A stretch of 64,000 nucleotides of DNA. Source: CAKOSP01 sp964369845. GTDB lineage: Bacteria > Bacillota_I > Bacilli_A > RF39 > UBA660. Location of the stretch: assembly GCA_964369845.1 (NCBI GenBank), contig CAYJFJ010000001.1, forward strand, positions 1 to 64,000. The letters are read 5' to 3'. Under the pieces are notes generated by a model, which saw only the letters and a program-made list of their open reading frames with translations, had not been told where the DNA came from and ran no database searches. This document shows, piece after piece, positions 1-7,306 of this stretch. The number at the start of each line of letters is the position of its first letter. Position 1 is the stretch's first letter. The translations under genes and the position numbers were made by a program.

Positions 1-1038
1 AATTATTTAGATTTAACTAATAATCCACTTGTAGATAAATATTCTATTGTTAGAACATCTAACTTTGAAGTAGATAAATCAAATCTTGATGAATCTATTT
101 TGAAAATATATGACAAAAATATGATGTTTGAAAATGTCTATGTTAAAACTGTGTCGGATTCAGAATACAAAAGATACTTAGAAAGTAATGGATTAAACTA
201 TTATGATTATGTTAATAAAGGAATAGTTTTAAACAATAGCTTAAATATTACTAGTACAGAAGGTAAAGTCGAGGAAATTAACATAATTAACGAAAGTTTA
301 AATCAAGTAATAATTAAAGATTTATATGGCGAAGAAATTGACAAATTAGATATTGAATTTAATTTGACCGAAAGCTATCCACTAGGTATGGAAGGATTAC
401 ATTACTACGAAATAGTAATACTGGTTTCAGAAAAATATTATGAAGAACACAATTTAGATGAAAAAGGTTATGGATATATAAATGGTTTATACATAGATTC
501 AAGTGACCCAAGGACTTTAGAAAGTGAGTTAAATGATTATTCAGAAGAAAACAAAGTGAATATAAGTGTATTTAATATAGATGAAGCTTTAGAAATGCAA
601 AGAAATATAATGTTACTAGTATCTATATTTGCATATGGATTTATAGCGGTAATAATATTAATAGGTTTAACTAATATATTTAATACAATTACAACAAATA
701 TGATGCTTAGAAGTAAAGAATTTGCAATATTAAAATCTATAGGTATGACAAAAAAAGAATTTAAAAACATGATTAGATTAGAAAGTGTATTCTATGGTTT
801 AAAATCATTATTATGGGGACTAGGAGTAGGTTTATTGCTAAGTTATATAATATTTATGATATTTAACATGGAAACAGAAACGGGATATTCATTAATTGAA
901 AAATATGAAATACCTTGGTTGCCAATAGTATTATCAATTATATTTGTATTCTTAGTAATTAATTTGATAATGAAATTATCGATGTCAAAAATTAATAAAC
1001 AAAACATAATTGAAACAATAAAAAATGAAAATATTTAA
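1..1038 (+). CDS. FtsX/MacB-type ABC transporter permease, 3' part
   Basis: Open from base 1 with no start in the window, so the N-terminus lies upstream; an internal TTG at 100 is not the real start. The visible part is an extracytoplasmic domain followed by the C-terminal FtsX core: a membrane helix (ILLVSIFAYGF-like, near codons 200-220), a cytoplasmic loop carrying the family motif LRSKEFAILKSIGMTKKEF, then two more hydrophobic helices. FtsX-family permeases pair with a MacB/LolD-type ATPase and work in lipoprotein, peptide or cell-division transport. The substrate cannot be read here and the ATPase would lie upstream. A hairpin with a T-run follows at the stop codon. Confidence 0.88.
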   Translation, partial: NYLDLTNNPLVDKYSIVRTSNFEVDKSNLDESILKIYDKNMMFENVYVKTVSDSEYKRYLESNGLNYYDYVNKGIVLNNSLNITSTEGKVEEINIINESLNQVIIKDLYGEEIDKLDIEFNLTESYPLGMEGLHYYEIVILVSEKYYEEHNLDEKGYGYINGLYIDSSDPRTLESELNDYSEENKVNISVFNIDEALEMQRNIMLLVSIFAYGFIAVIILIGLTNIFNTITTNMMLRSKEFAILKSIGMTKKEFKNMIRLESVFYGLKSLLWGLGVGLLLSYIIFMIFNMETETGYSLIEKYEIPWLPIVLSIIFVFLVINLIMKLSMSKINKQNIIETIKNENI

Positions 1039-1054
1039 ATTTTCATTTTTTTTA
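1021..1054 (+). terminator. Intrinsic terminator after the permease
   Basis: AATGAAAAT and ATTTTCATT arms flank a short loop and run into eight T's. It overlaps the permease stop codon. Confidence 0.6.
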
Positions 1055-1102
1055 TTGTTATTAAGAGATATTTATGGTAATTTAAAAACAAGAGGAAACG
1101 TT

Positions 1103-1669
1103 ATGCAAAAAATAGTAGAAGAAATGTTAGTATATGATTATTTAAGTATGTTAGAAGAGAAAATAGAAAATCAAGATATTACTTATTTAAAAATCTACAA
1201 TAATGTACTGATTAAAGAAGTAAGAAAAATAATAAAGATGTGTCAAAAAGAAAAAAATAAATTTATAATGATAAATAAACTATATGAATATATAAATGAA
1301 ATACTAAAAGATGAATTTGTATCGTATTTATCAGATGAATTTAAGGCTAATATTGAAATGATTAATATTGAAAGAGAATTTTTGAAAATAACAAAAGAAG
1401 TATTAATACTTTCGAAAAAAGAAAAATACTATGACAGAATGGATGATATTTGTTTACTTTACTTATGTGTTGTTAGGTATAGAGAACTTAGAATAAAAAA
1501 TATGAAAAATTTAGAAGTTAAGAAAAATTGCTGGGTAAAAGGAATAAGTTATGTTGGTGCAGATGATAAAGTATTAAGTGAAACTGAAGAAGTAAGAAGT
1601 ATTATAGAAAATCTTGTAGGAAATCTTATAGAAGAAGATATACTAGAAGATGATAATCAAAGGAAATAA
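1103..1669 (+). CDS. Unknown 188-aa helical protein, first of a tandem paralogous pair
   Basis: I do not recognise a family. The start is the ATG at 1103, behind AGAGGAAAC; the longer open frame starting at 1025 lies in the preceding terminator. The protein is rich in Lys, Glu and Ile with no signal peptide or membrane helix, so probably cytoplasmic and alpha-helical. It is followed one base later by a gene of nearly the same size (1671-2234). Both start with a short helix ending in YDYLSMLEEKIE or GDYFEYIREKIE. Both share a strong C-terminal block, KKEKYYDRMDDICLLYLC against KKEKYYERMDDVYLLYLC. This is a tandem duplication that has diverged, probably one transcript. Confidence 0.7.
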   Translation: MQKIVEEMLVYDYLSMLEEKIENQDITYLKIYNNVLIKEVRKIIKMCQKEKNKFIMINKLYEYINEILKDEFVSYLSDEFKANIEMINIEREFLKITKEVLILSKKEKYYDRMDDICLLYLCVVRYRELRIKNMKNLEVKKNCWVKGISYVGADDKVLSETEEVRSIIENLVGNLIEEDILEDDNQRK

Positions 1670-1670
1670 T

Positions 1671-2234
1671 ATGCTAGAAATAATGAAAGATATGAAAGTA
1701 GGAGACTATTTTGAATATATTCGTGAAAAGATAGAAACTAAAGATTATGAGTATTTAAATGAAGTAATAAAAATAACGTTGAAAGAAATAAAAGTATTAA
1801 AAAAAGATAGTACAACGGAAAAAATTAACTTATTAATTGTTAAATTATATTATAGTGTTCTTACAAATTTATTTAAAAATGAAAACAATATAGAATTGAA
1901 AGAAGATTATACTAATTTAAAGGAAATGTTAGAACTTGAAAGAGTTACACTAGATGAAGTTAAAATAATATATAAAGTTCATAAAAAAGAAAAATATTAT
2001 GAAAGAATGGATGATGTATATTTACTTTATTTATGTCTCATAGAATATAGAAATTGTAGATTAAAAATTAAAGATGCGATAGAAAGAAAAGAAGAGTGTT
2101 ATCTAAAATTTTTGAATTTTGTTATTTCACTAGAAGATGAAAAAAAAGCTTTGCTAGAAGCAAAAGAAAATATGAAAGTGATATCAGATAGTTTTTTTGA
2201 AGACGAAGAAGATACAAAAAAAAGGAAAAATTAA
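1671..2234 (+). CDS. Unknown 187-aa helical protein, second of the tandem pair
   Basis: Start chosen at 1671 (AAAGGAAATAAT before ATG) rather than the in-frame ATG at 1650 inside the previous gene. It is a diverged copy of its left neighbour: similar length, the same N-terminal pattern (KVGDYFEYIREKIETKDYEY) and the same C-terminal YYERMDD block followed by a Leu/Tyr/Cys-rich helix. The conserved YY(D/E)RMDD segment is the likely functional core. No catalytic signature is visible. The gene ends in a bidirectional terminator, overlapping by 4 bases the end of a convergent gene. Confidence 0.7.
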   Translation: MLEIMKDMKVGDYFEYIREKIETKDYEYLNEVIKITLKEIKVLKKDSTTEKINLLIVKLYYSVLTNLFKNENNIELKEDYTNLKEMLELERVTLDEVKIIYKVHKKEKYYERMDDVYLLYLCLIEYRNCRLKIKDAIERKEECYLKFLNFVISLEDEKKALLEAKENMKVISDSFFEDEEDTKKRKN

Positions 2235-2250
2235 TTATTTTCCTTTTTTC
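2217..2250. terminator. Bidirectional terminator between convergent genes
   Basis: A-run plus AAAGGAAAA (2221-2229) pairs with TTTTCCTTT (2238-2246) followed by a T-run. The stop codons of both neighbours fall in the loop. Confidence 0.75.
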
Positions 2251-2878
2251 TTTCTCTAATAAATTCATCGTTAATATAACTTTCTTCATATAAAAGGTGA
2301 GAATATTCTTCGATTTTTATAGATGCATCAGCAGTGAAAATTTGAGTTTCAGGATAAGAAAAATTAAGCTTATTTAATTCTTCTGAAGAAGCCGCTAAGT
2401 ATATGATTTTAATATTTTTTTCTAAAACATTATTATCTTTTAATTTTTCTACTACAATACTAGCAATTTCAAACTCGTATAAGAAAGCATCAAATACAAA
2501 AACATCTCTAGCATTAATATCAGCAGGCATTTTAAAATAAAAGAGTTCATTTGAATTAGTTATATTATTTCTCTTAACTCCGATGTGACCTACTTTTGCA
2601 TTAGGGATGATATCAAAAATACCATCTACCATTTCAATGCCAGTTGGTATAAGTGGAACAAAAGCAAGTTTATTCTCGTCTATATAAACCCCGCTGCACT
2701 CACAAATAGGAGTTTTTAAGTTATAATTTTGAAGTTTGATATTTCGAGTACTTTCATAACAAAGTAATACAGAAATTTCTTTTATAAGTTCTCTTAGTTC
2801 TTTAGTGCCAGTTTCTTTATTTTTTAAATGAGCAAGTTTATGAGAAAGAATAGGGTTTTTAATAATATTTACAGCCAT
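2231..2878 (-). CDS. Divergent uracil phosphoribosyltransferase-like protein lacking the PRPP loop
   Basis: 215 aa, collinear with uracil phosphoribosyltransferase (Upp): N-terminal NPILSHKLAHLKNKETGTKE, the tetramer-like core, VDGIFDIIPNAKVGHIGVKR, and AASSEELNKLNFSYPETQIF near the end. Catalytic sites have changed. The family VPILRAGLGM is VPLIPTGIEM here (residues 74-83), losing the Arg. The PRPP-binding DPMLATGGS is DAFLYEFEI (130-138), losing the Thr-Gly-Gly loop. The C-terminal uracil-binding Gly-Ile-Pro-Gly-Leu-Gly-Asp block is replaced by an acidic/basic tail. The frame is intact and the fold residues are kept, so this looks like a repurposed, catalytically inactive homologue rather than a pseudogene (inference). 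RBS GAGGTAAA precedes the ATG. Confidence 0.8.
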   Translation of the reverse strand: MAVNIIKNPILSHKLAHLKNKETGTKELRELIKEISVLLCYESTRNIKLQNYNLKTPICECSGVYIDENKLAFVPLIPTGIEMVDGIFDIIPNAKVGHIGVKRNNITNSNELFYFKMPADINARDVFVFDAFLYEFEIASIVVEKLKDNNVLEKNIKIIYLAASSEELNKLNFSYPETQIFTADASIKIEEYSHLLYEESYINDEFIRERKKENN

Positions 2879-2956
2879 AATTTACCTCTTATTTAAATAT
2901 ATAATAATACAAGTAAGATATAAGTGCAAGTACTATTTTAGTATTTTGACTTTTTA

Positions 2957-2965
2957 TGCTATAAT
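2957..2965 (+). promoter_or_regulatory. Extended -10 promoter for the pseudouridine synthase
   Basis: TGC-TATAAT (2957-2965) lies 18 bases before the ATG at 2984. No good -35 sits 17 bases upstream, so this is an extended -10 promoter with a very short leader containing GAAGGAGA. Confidence 0.6.
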
Positions 2966-2983
2966 ACTGGCGAAGGAGAAAAA

Positions 2984-3784
2984 ATGTTAAAAGAATATAA
3001 AGTTTTGGAAAAAACAGATTTAACAACTTTTTTACTAGGATTAAATTTAACTAAAAAAGAAGTGAAAAGACTTTTAGTTAATGAAAAAGTATATGTTAAT
3101 AGCAAAATAACTACAAAGTATAACTTTGAAATAGGAAAAAAAGATACAGTAATAATTAATTTAAATAAAAGTGATTTAATAGTTCTTTATGAAGATAAAG
3201 ATATATTACTTGTAGATAAACCACATGGACTGTTATGTGTTGCAACAGAAACAACAAAAAATACACTTTATCAAAGAGTAAGTGAGTATGTTAAAATAAA
3301 AGGTAAAAATAATAAAATATTTATTGTAAACAGACTAGATAGAGAAACATCAGGAATAGTAATGTTTGCTAAAAGTGAATCTATTAAACATAAATTACAA
3401 AATAACTGGGAAAGTGTTGAAAGAAAGTATTTAGCGAAAGTTATAGGAAAACCAAAAGACAGTGGAGTAATTAAAAGTTTTTTACAAGAAGATGAAACAT
3501 ATTACGTAAGATCTGCTAAAAAAGGGAAACTAGCTATAACAGAATATACAAAAATAGATGAAAAAAATGGTTATTCTACACTTGAAATAAATATTAAAAC
3601 AGGAAGAAAAAATCAAATAAGAGTACATATGAAAGATATTGGATGTGTTATTAAGGGTGATGTGAAGTACGGAGCAGAAAAAGCAAAAAGAATGTTCTTA
3701 CACGCATATCAAATTAAGTTTAATCATCCAGTAACTGGAAAAGAAAAAATAATTAAAGCAATAATTCCAAGAGACTTCATGTAA
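2984..3784 (+). CDS. RluA-family 23S rRNA pseudouridine synthase
   Basis: 266 aa. An S4 RNA-binding domain (about residues 10-60: LTKKEVKRLLVNEKVYVNSK) precedes the RluA/RluD catalytic domain. The catalytic motif is VNRLDRETSGIVMFAKS (Asp at the centre of RLDRETSG). Further family marks are DILLVDKPHGLL and the C-terminal KTGRKNQIRVHMKDIGCVIKGD. The enzyme converts specific uridines in large-subunit rRNA to pseudouridine; which position cannot be assigned. Strong RBS GAAGGAGAAAAA. A SUFU-domain gene starts 9 bases downstream and may be cotranscribed. Confidence 0.9.
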   Translation: MLKEYKVLEKTDLTTFLLGLNLTKKEVKRLLVNEKVYVNSKITTKYNFEIGKKDTVIINLNKSDLIVLYEDKDILLVDKPHGLLCVATETTKNTLYQRVSEYVKIKGKNNKIFIVNRLDRETSGIVMFAKSESIKHKLQNNWESVERKYLAKVIGKPKDSGVIKSFLQEDETYYVRSAKKGKLAITEYTKIDEKNGYSTLEINIKTGRKNQIRVHMKDIGCVIKGDVKYGAEKAKRMFLHAYQIKFNHPVTGKEKIIKAIIPRDFM

Positions 3785-3792
3785 GGTGGAAG

Positions 3793-4443
3793 ATGGATTT
3801 AATAGAGTTTAAAGAAAAATGTAAAGATGAAGAGTGGACGCCAGGCTGGAGCTCGATAGATGAAAAAGTAGATAACTACTACAATAATCAAGAACTAGTG
3901 CATTATGGAACACTTATTACATCAAGAGCAAGTTTAGGTGGAAATGAATACTTAGATGGATATTCATTTTATAAAAATGAAAAAGGATATTTACACTGCA
4001 TAACTTACGGAATGAGTGAATTATATCAAAATGAAAGTGCTTTAAATAAAGAATATAGTAAATGGGGTTATGAAATGACTCTAAAATTTCCTGAAGAAAA
4101 CAATTACAACTGGGCGATGTCAATACTAAGTCAATTAGCAAGATATACAAATGAAACTAGTAGATATTTTGAGGCAAATCAGTTTGTTGAATTTGACACT
4201 AGTATGCTCGTAGATATTGAGTTTTCAAATATAAAAGGATTTTTGACAACTTTAGACACAGAACTTAAGCCAATTGACACAATTTATGGTAAAGTAGAGT
4301 TTATTCAGTTAGTAGCAATTACACAAAAAGAATTAGATTTTGTAAAAGAAAACAAAAATAATGTAAAAAAAGTACTAGAAAAGATAAAAAAAGAAAACAA
4401 AGATTATGTTATCGATTTAAGAAGAAATAAAGATTATTTATGA
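3793..4443 (+). CDS. Suppressor-of-fused (SUFU) domain protein
   Basis: 216 aa. It matches the bacterial SUFU-domain layout: YGMSELYQNESALNKEYSKW then GYEMTLKFP, NYNWAMSILSQLARY, and the C-terminal GKVEFIQLVAITQKELDF. These correspond to the family's G-S-E-L, W-G-F-E-L-T, L-Q-x-L-A-R-Y and F-x-Q-L-v-G-i-t-x-x-E-L blocks. Bacterial SUFU proteins are often found as immunity or accessory proteins; the function here is unknown. RBS AAGGTGGAAG before ATG. Stop is TGA. No toxin gene is adjacent. Confidence 0.75.
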   Translation: MDLIEFKEKCKDEEWTPGWSSIDEKVDNYYNNQELVHYGTLITSRASLGGNEYLDGYSFYKNEKGYLHCITYGMSELYQNESALNKEYSKWGYEMTLKFPEENNYNWAMSILSQLARYTNETSRYFEANQFVEFDTSMLVDIEFSNIKGFLTTLDTELKPIDTIYGKVEFIQLVAITQKELDFVKENKNNVKKVLEKIKKENKDYVIDLRRNKDYL

Positions 4444-4477
4444 TGTCTGAAATTTCTTTTTTTTTGTCTAAAAGTAA

Positions 4478-4506
4478 TTGAAAAGCATAAATTGATATGT
4501 TATAAT
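4478..4506 (+). promoter_or_regulatory. Sigma-A promoter for the FNT transporter
   Basis: TTGAAA (4478-4483), 17-base spacer, TATAAT (4501-4506) with TGT directly upstream. Transcription should start near 4513, leaving a leader of only about 12 bases with GGTGG before the ATG at 4525. Confidence 0.75.
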
Positions 4507-4524
4507 GATTTTCGGTGGTTTGAA

Positions 4525-5139
4525 ATGAAAGATTTAGTAAAAGCAATATTATCTGGATTCATAATAACAGTAGCAGTAATTTGTTACTTTAGTGTTGAAG
4601 ATAAAGTAGTTGCAGCGTTCCTATTTAATATAGCATTAGCTACAATATTAATATATGAACTTAATTTATATACTGGGAAAATTGGGTATATAGTTGAAAA
4701 TGATTTAAAATATGTTAAGAGAGTTTTAATAATCATTTTAGGTAATTTCATCGGAGTTGTTTCTTCAAGTTATTTATTTATGCTTACAAGATATGGAAGT
4801 AAAGTAGTAGAAAAAGCAGAGGCTCTTGCAACTGTTAAATTAGATGATAATTTATTAAGTGCATTTATATTAGCAATATTTTGTGGATTCTTAATGTTTA
4901 TAGCTGTAGACGGATTTAAAAAAGCAAAACATGAAGTAGGTAAATATGTATTATTTATTTTATGTATCATGGTATTTGTTTTAAGTGGATTTGAACATAG
5001 TATAGCAGATATTTCATACTTAACTTTTGCATCAAAACTTTGGTCAGTAGAAGCAATGATATTCTTAGTAGCAATGCTTGCAGGTAATGCAGTAGGAGCT
5101 ATTATAATACCTTTAGCAAAAAGATTTAAAGTAATGTAA
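4525..5139 (+). CDS. Formate/nitrite transporter family (FocA/NirC-like) membrane protein
   Basis: 204 aa from ATG 4525; the open frame extends back to 4492 but that overlaps the -10 box. About six membrane helices. Family marks: LNLYTGKIGY after the second helix, IILGNFIGVVSS, CGFLMFIAVDGFKKAKH and the diagnostic MVFVLSGFEHSIADISYL in the fifth segment. FNT channels are pentamers that pass formate, nitrite, hydrosulfide or other small monovalent acids; the substrate is not decided by sequence here. Slightly shorter than typical FocA (about 280 aa), lacking most of the cytoplasmic N-terminus. Monocistronic, with its own promoter and terminator. Confidence 0.82.
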   Translation: MKDLVKAILSGFIITVAVICYFSVEDKVVAAFLFNIALATILIYELNLYTGKIGYIVENDLKYVKRVLIIILGNFIGVVSSSYLFMLTRYGSKVVEKAEALATVKLDDNLLSAFILAIFCGFLMFIAVDGFKKAKHEVGKYVLFILCIMVFVLSGFEHSIADISYLTFASKLWSVEAMIFLVAMLAGNAVGAIIIPLAKRFKVM

Positions 5140-5171
5140 TAAAAAAAATTATATTAATGTAAAGAGTATTT

Positions 5172-5208
5172 GGGATTTTTATTATAATAGATAAAAGTCC
5201 TTTTTTTT
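5172..5208 (+). terminator. Intrinsic terminator after the FNT gene
   Basis: GGGA-TTTTTAT pairs (one mismatch) with ATAAAA-GTCC at 5191-5200, followed by eight T's. Confidence 0.6.
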
Positions 5209-5241
5209 ATTTTGATTTTTATGGTGAGAAAACTTTTTAAG

Positions 5242-5625
5242 TCAAAAGGAAATTGGAATAAAGCTTATTAAATTTTTATATTTATTAACGACTGGGTTTA
5301 AACATTCATTATTTATTTTTAAGATTTCTTCATTGTTGTAATTATTTAGATGTAATTTCATTATATTTTCATTATTTTTATGTAACATTCATATTGTTAG
5401 TATTTTGGATAGAGTATTTTTAGTACGACCTTTAGGTCTAGAAAAAAATAAATCTGCAAGTTTATGAGATATTTGAGATTCCATAGGACAAGATAGATTA
5501 TACTTATATAAATTTTGAATAAAACTTTAGTTGTTTAAAATATATTCTTTCTTTAAATTATCTGAAAATTGTGTAAATATTAAATTTTTCAACAGAATTT
5601 CGTAGATATTTGATATAATTTCCAT
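5242..5625 (-). pseudogene. Decayed ISLre2/UPF0236-family transposase C-terminus
   Basis: Reading the minus strand in one frame gives the UPF0236/ISLre2 C-terminal signature, broken by stops: NLYKYNLSCPMESQISHKLA, then DLFFSRPKG, then KILTI followed by a TGA where Arg is expected, then MLHKNNENIMKLHLNNYN and a natural end near SFIPIS at 5242. Another stop (TAA, 5527-5529) separates it from the upstream stretch ending NLKKEYILNN. The E-S-x-I-S-H and S-R-P-K-G blocks are those of ISLre2 transposases. Only about a quarter of the gene remains, so the element is dead. Confidence 0.72.
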
Positions 5626-5940
5626 ATGGAAGTCCTTTTTGGCTAGTTTAACTGAAATAACACGAATTAAGAGAATTAATAATTTGCTTATATTAAAGGG
5701 AAAAGTTAGTGGAAATAAGGTTAAATTAAATATTTTGAAGAGTAATATAATTTTAAAAATGAATTTAAAGTAATGTTGTCTATTATAAATTAATAATAAC
5801 ATGTTCTCAATATAGATAATATAAAATGAATTAATTTAAAAGTTGTTATGATTAGCTAAAGGTACTTAATAAGTATCTTTTTTATATTATTATAATTTAG
5901 TCCAAAGTTTATTGCTATAAATATATATTGTGATAAAATA
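5626..5940. other. AT-rich spacer with no convincing gene
   Basis: Between the ISLre2 remnant and the DUF3800 gene. A minus-strand open frame covers 5626-5802, but its hydrophobic, low-complexity translation has no start context or family resemblance. I see no gene, RNA or repeat here that I can support. Confidence 0.5.
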
Positions 5941-5965
5941 AATATTACAAGGAAGTGATATACAC

Positions 5966-6652
5966 ATGAAAATATATGTTTATTTAGATGAAAGTGGATC
6001 TATTCATAAAAATAGTAAAGCGAAATATTTTGCTGTTGGTGGTTATTTCACTTTTAGTGAAGATAAAAATAAAATCAAATCTTTATATAAAAAAATTAAT
6101 AAAAAAATGAAAGATTCAAGGCATTTAGATTTGGATACAGAAATTAAATCTTACGATATGACAGATGATGAAAAAATAAATATTTTTAATTCAGTACAAG
6201 ATATAAATACATTTTATGGATGCGTAAAAGTATTCAATAAATCTTTAATGAAAAAAGAAATAGTTGAATCTAATATATTTTTTAATTATGCCGTTAAACT
6301 ATTATTTAAAGATTGTGTAATACCACTTATTAATAAAACGGAAAACATAGAATTTATAGTAAGTATAGATAATAGAAATATTAGGATTGGAGATTTAAAT
6401 AACTTAGAAACTTATTTAAAAACAGAGTTTTGTATGGAAAATTATGATTTTAAAATTACTTATTACGACTCATCTACTAATTTTGGTATACAGCTAGCGG
6501 ATTTAACCGTAAATACGTTTTATAATTCATACAAAGATAAAAAAATAGTAGAAAAAGTATTAAAAGTTTTAAAAGATAAAAGTTTTAGAGTAAGTTTATT
6601 CCCTGGACATAAAATTAGTGGTAGAAAAGAAAAAATTGAGTATAATAATTAG
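5966..6652 (+). CDS. DUF3800 domain protein (predicted RNase H-like nuclease)
   Basis: 228 aa. Begins with the DUF3800 signature YVYLDESGS, followed by AVGGYF, a middle IDNRN and the C-terminal SSTNFGIQLADLTVNTFYN. The acidic residues (DES, D-N-R, Q-L-A-D) are those proposed as an RNase H-like metal site in this family, found in prophages and defence islands. No membrane segment. Start ATG 5966 has AAGGAAGTGA upstream. The gene lies between two dead transposases and is followed within 10 bases by a perfect promoter driving a putative small RNA, so it may be cargo of an old mobile element (inference). Confidence 0.82.
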   Translation: MKIYVYLDESGSIHKNSKAKYFAVGGYFTFSEDKNKIKSLYKKINKKMKDSRHLDLDTEIKSYDMTDDEKINIFNSVQDINTFYGCVKVFNKSLMKKEIVESNIFFNYAVKLLFKDCVIPLINKTENIEFIVSIDNRNIRIGDLNNLETYLKTEFCMENYDFKITYYDSSTNFGIQLADLTVNTFYNSYKDKKIVEKVLKVLKDKSFRVSLFPGHKISGRKEKIEYNN

Positions 6653-6661
6653 TGAGAATGT

Positions 6662-6752
6662 TTGACAAGACTAAAATCTTGTGCTAGAATATTCTTACAA
6701 GACCTAGGTGTGGTAGCTAAAAGCTAAACGTATAGTAAGTACGTTGCCCCCT
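6662..6752 (+). ncRNA. Putative small RNA with own promoter and terminator
   Basis: TTGACA (6662-6667), 17-base spacer, TAGAAT (6685-6690) with TGC upstream is a near-consensus promoter immediately after the DUF3800 stop. The transcript would start near 6697 and end in the T7 run at about 6746-6752. It can fold as a closed three-way junction: CCTAGG at 6702-6707 pairs with CCTAGG just before the T-run. Inside are hairpins TAGCT/AGCTA (6713-6725) and ACGTA/TACGT (about 6728-6744). Length about 55 nt. No frame of useful length and no Rfam class that I recognise. It overlaps the decayed end of the IS30 remnant on the other strand. Confidence 0.6.
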
Positions 6753-6754
6753 AG

Positions 6755-7165
6755 GCATTTTTTTGTTTTTAAATATAATTTTAATTTAATAAATTTATTT
6801 AAAATCGCATCTTTACTTTTATCAGAAATTTTAAAAATTATTTCGTATCTAGTCATATGTTCAGTTAATGTTAGTAAACATTCAAGTATTTTCGTCCCGT
6901 TTACCAATAACTGTATCTATCTCAAAGGACCGAATTCACTGTGATTATTAATGTTTATTGCCCTTTTTTCAATACTGTAATCTTGTTTGTTTTCAGCAAT
7001 TGCATTCTTTTCATCGTTTCTTTCATAGGTTTATTGGAAGGTTTTAGAAGTTTGTAGTTATCTTTTGATAAACTGCGTTTGGAGTTATAATTATTTTGCG
7101 CATCAGCAGCATTATAAAGTTTATTTTTTGTTTTATTATGTTCTTGATACATGTTCATCGTTCCT
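6755..7165 (-). pseudogene. Decayed IS30-family transposase
   Basis: The minus strand carries separated pieces of an IS30 transposase. N-terminal zone (about 7165-6958): MYQEHN, then LYNAADAQNNYNSKR, like the Y-x-A-x-x-A-Q-x-x-Y motif before the catalytic domain. Catalytic zone (about 6935-6760): FEIDTVIGKRDEN in one frame, then after a frameshift ECLLTLTEHMTRYEIIFKIS. These match the family G-H-W-E-x-D-T-V-x-G and T-L-x-E-R-x-T-R. Roughly 100 codons between the pieces and the C-terminal DDE part are missing. At least two frameshifts make it inactive. Confidence 0.75.
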
Positions 7166-7199
7166 TTCGGCGCAGAAATAGTGTAACGAATTTTATGTC

Positions 7200-7245
7200 T
7201 TTTGTTAATGTAAATTTGTTGCACTTCAAATTTACATTAACAAAA
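7200..7245. repeat. Perfect 19-bp inverted repeat
   Basis: Arms 7200-7218 and 7227-7245 are exact reverse complements around the 8-base loop TTGCACTT. It abuts, sharing AAAA, a second 13-bp palindrome at the next promoter. It could be an IS terminal hairpin, a regulator operator or part of an RNA. The sequence alone does not decide. Confidence 0.85.
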
Positions 7246-7285
7246 TTATAATTGATTTGACAATTATAATTTTTTTTAATATAAT
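7242..7285 (+). promoter_or_regulatory. Consensus promoter with overlapping 13-bp palindromic operator
   Basis: TTGACA (7257-7262), exactly 17 bases, TATAAT (7280-7285). A perfect inverted repeat, arms 7242-7254 and 7261-7273 around ATTTGA, straddles the -35 box and most of the spacer. This is the geometry of a repressor operator on a very strong core promoter for the gene at 7307. Confidence 0.75.
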
Positions 7286-7306
7286 AATAACATTTAAGGG
7301 GGAAAA

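Noticed and set aside
5527..5802. Minus-strand 91-codon ORF as a gene
   Set aside because: Low-complexity hydrophobic translation with no RBS; its 3' part merges in frame with the decayed ISLre2 transposase.
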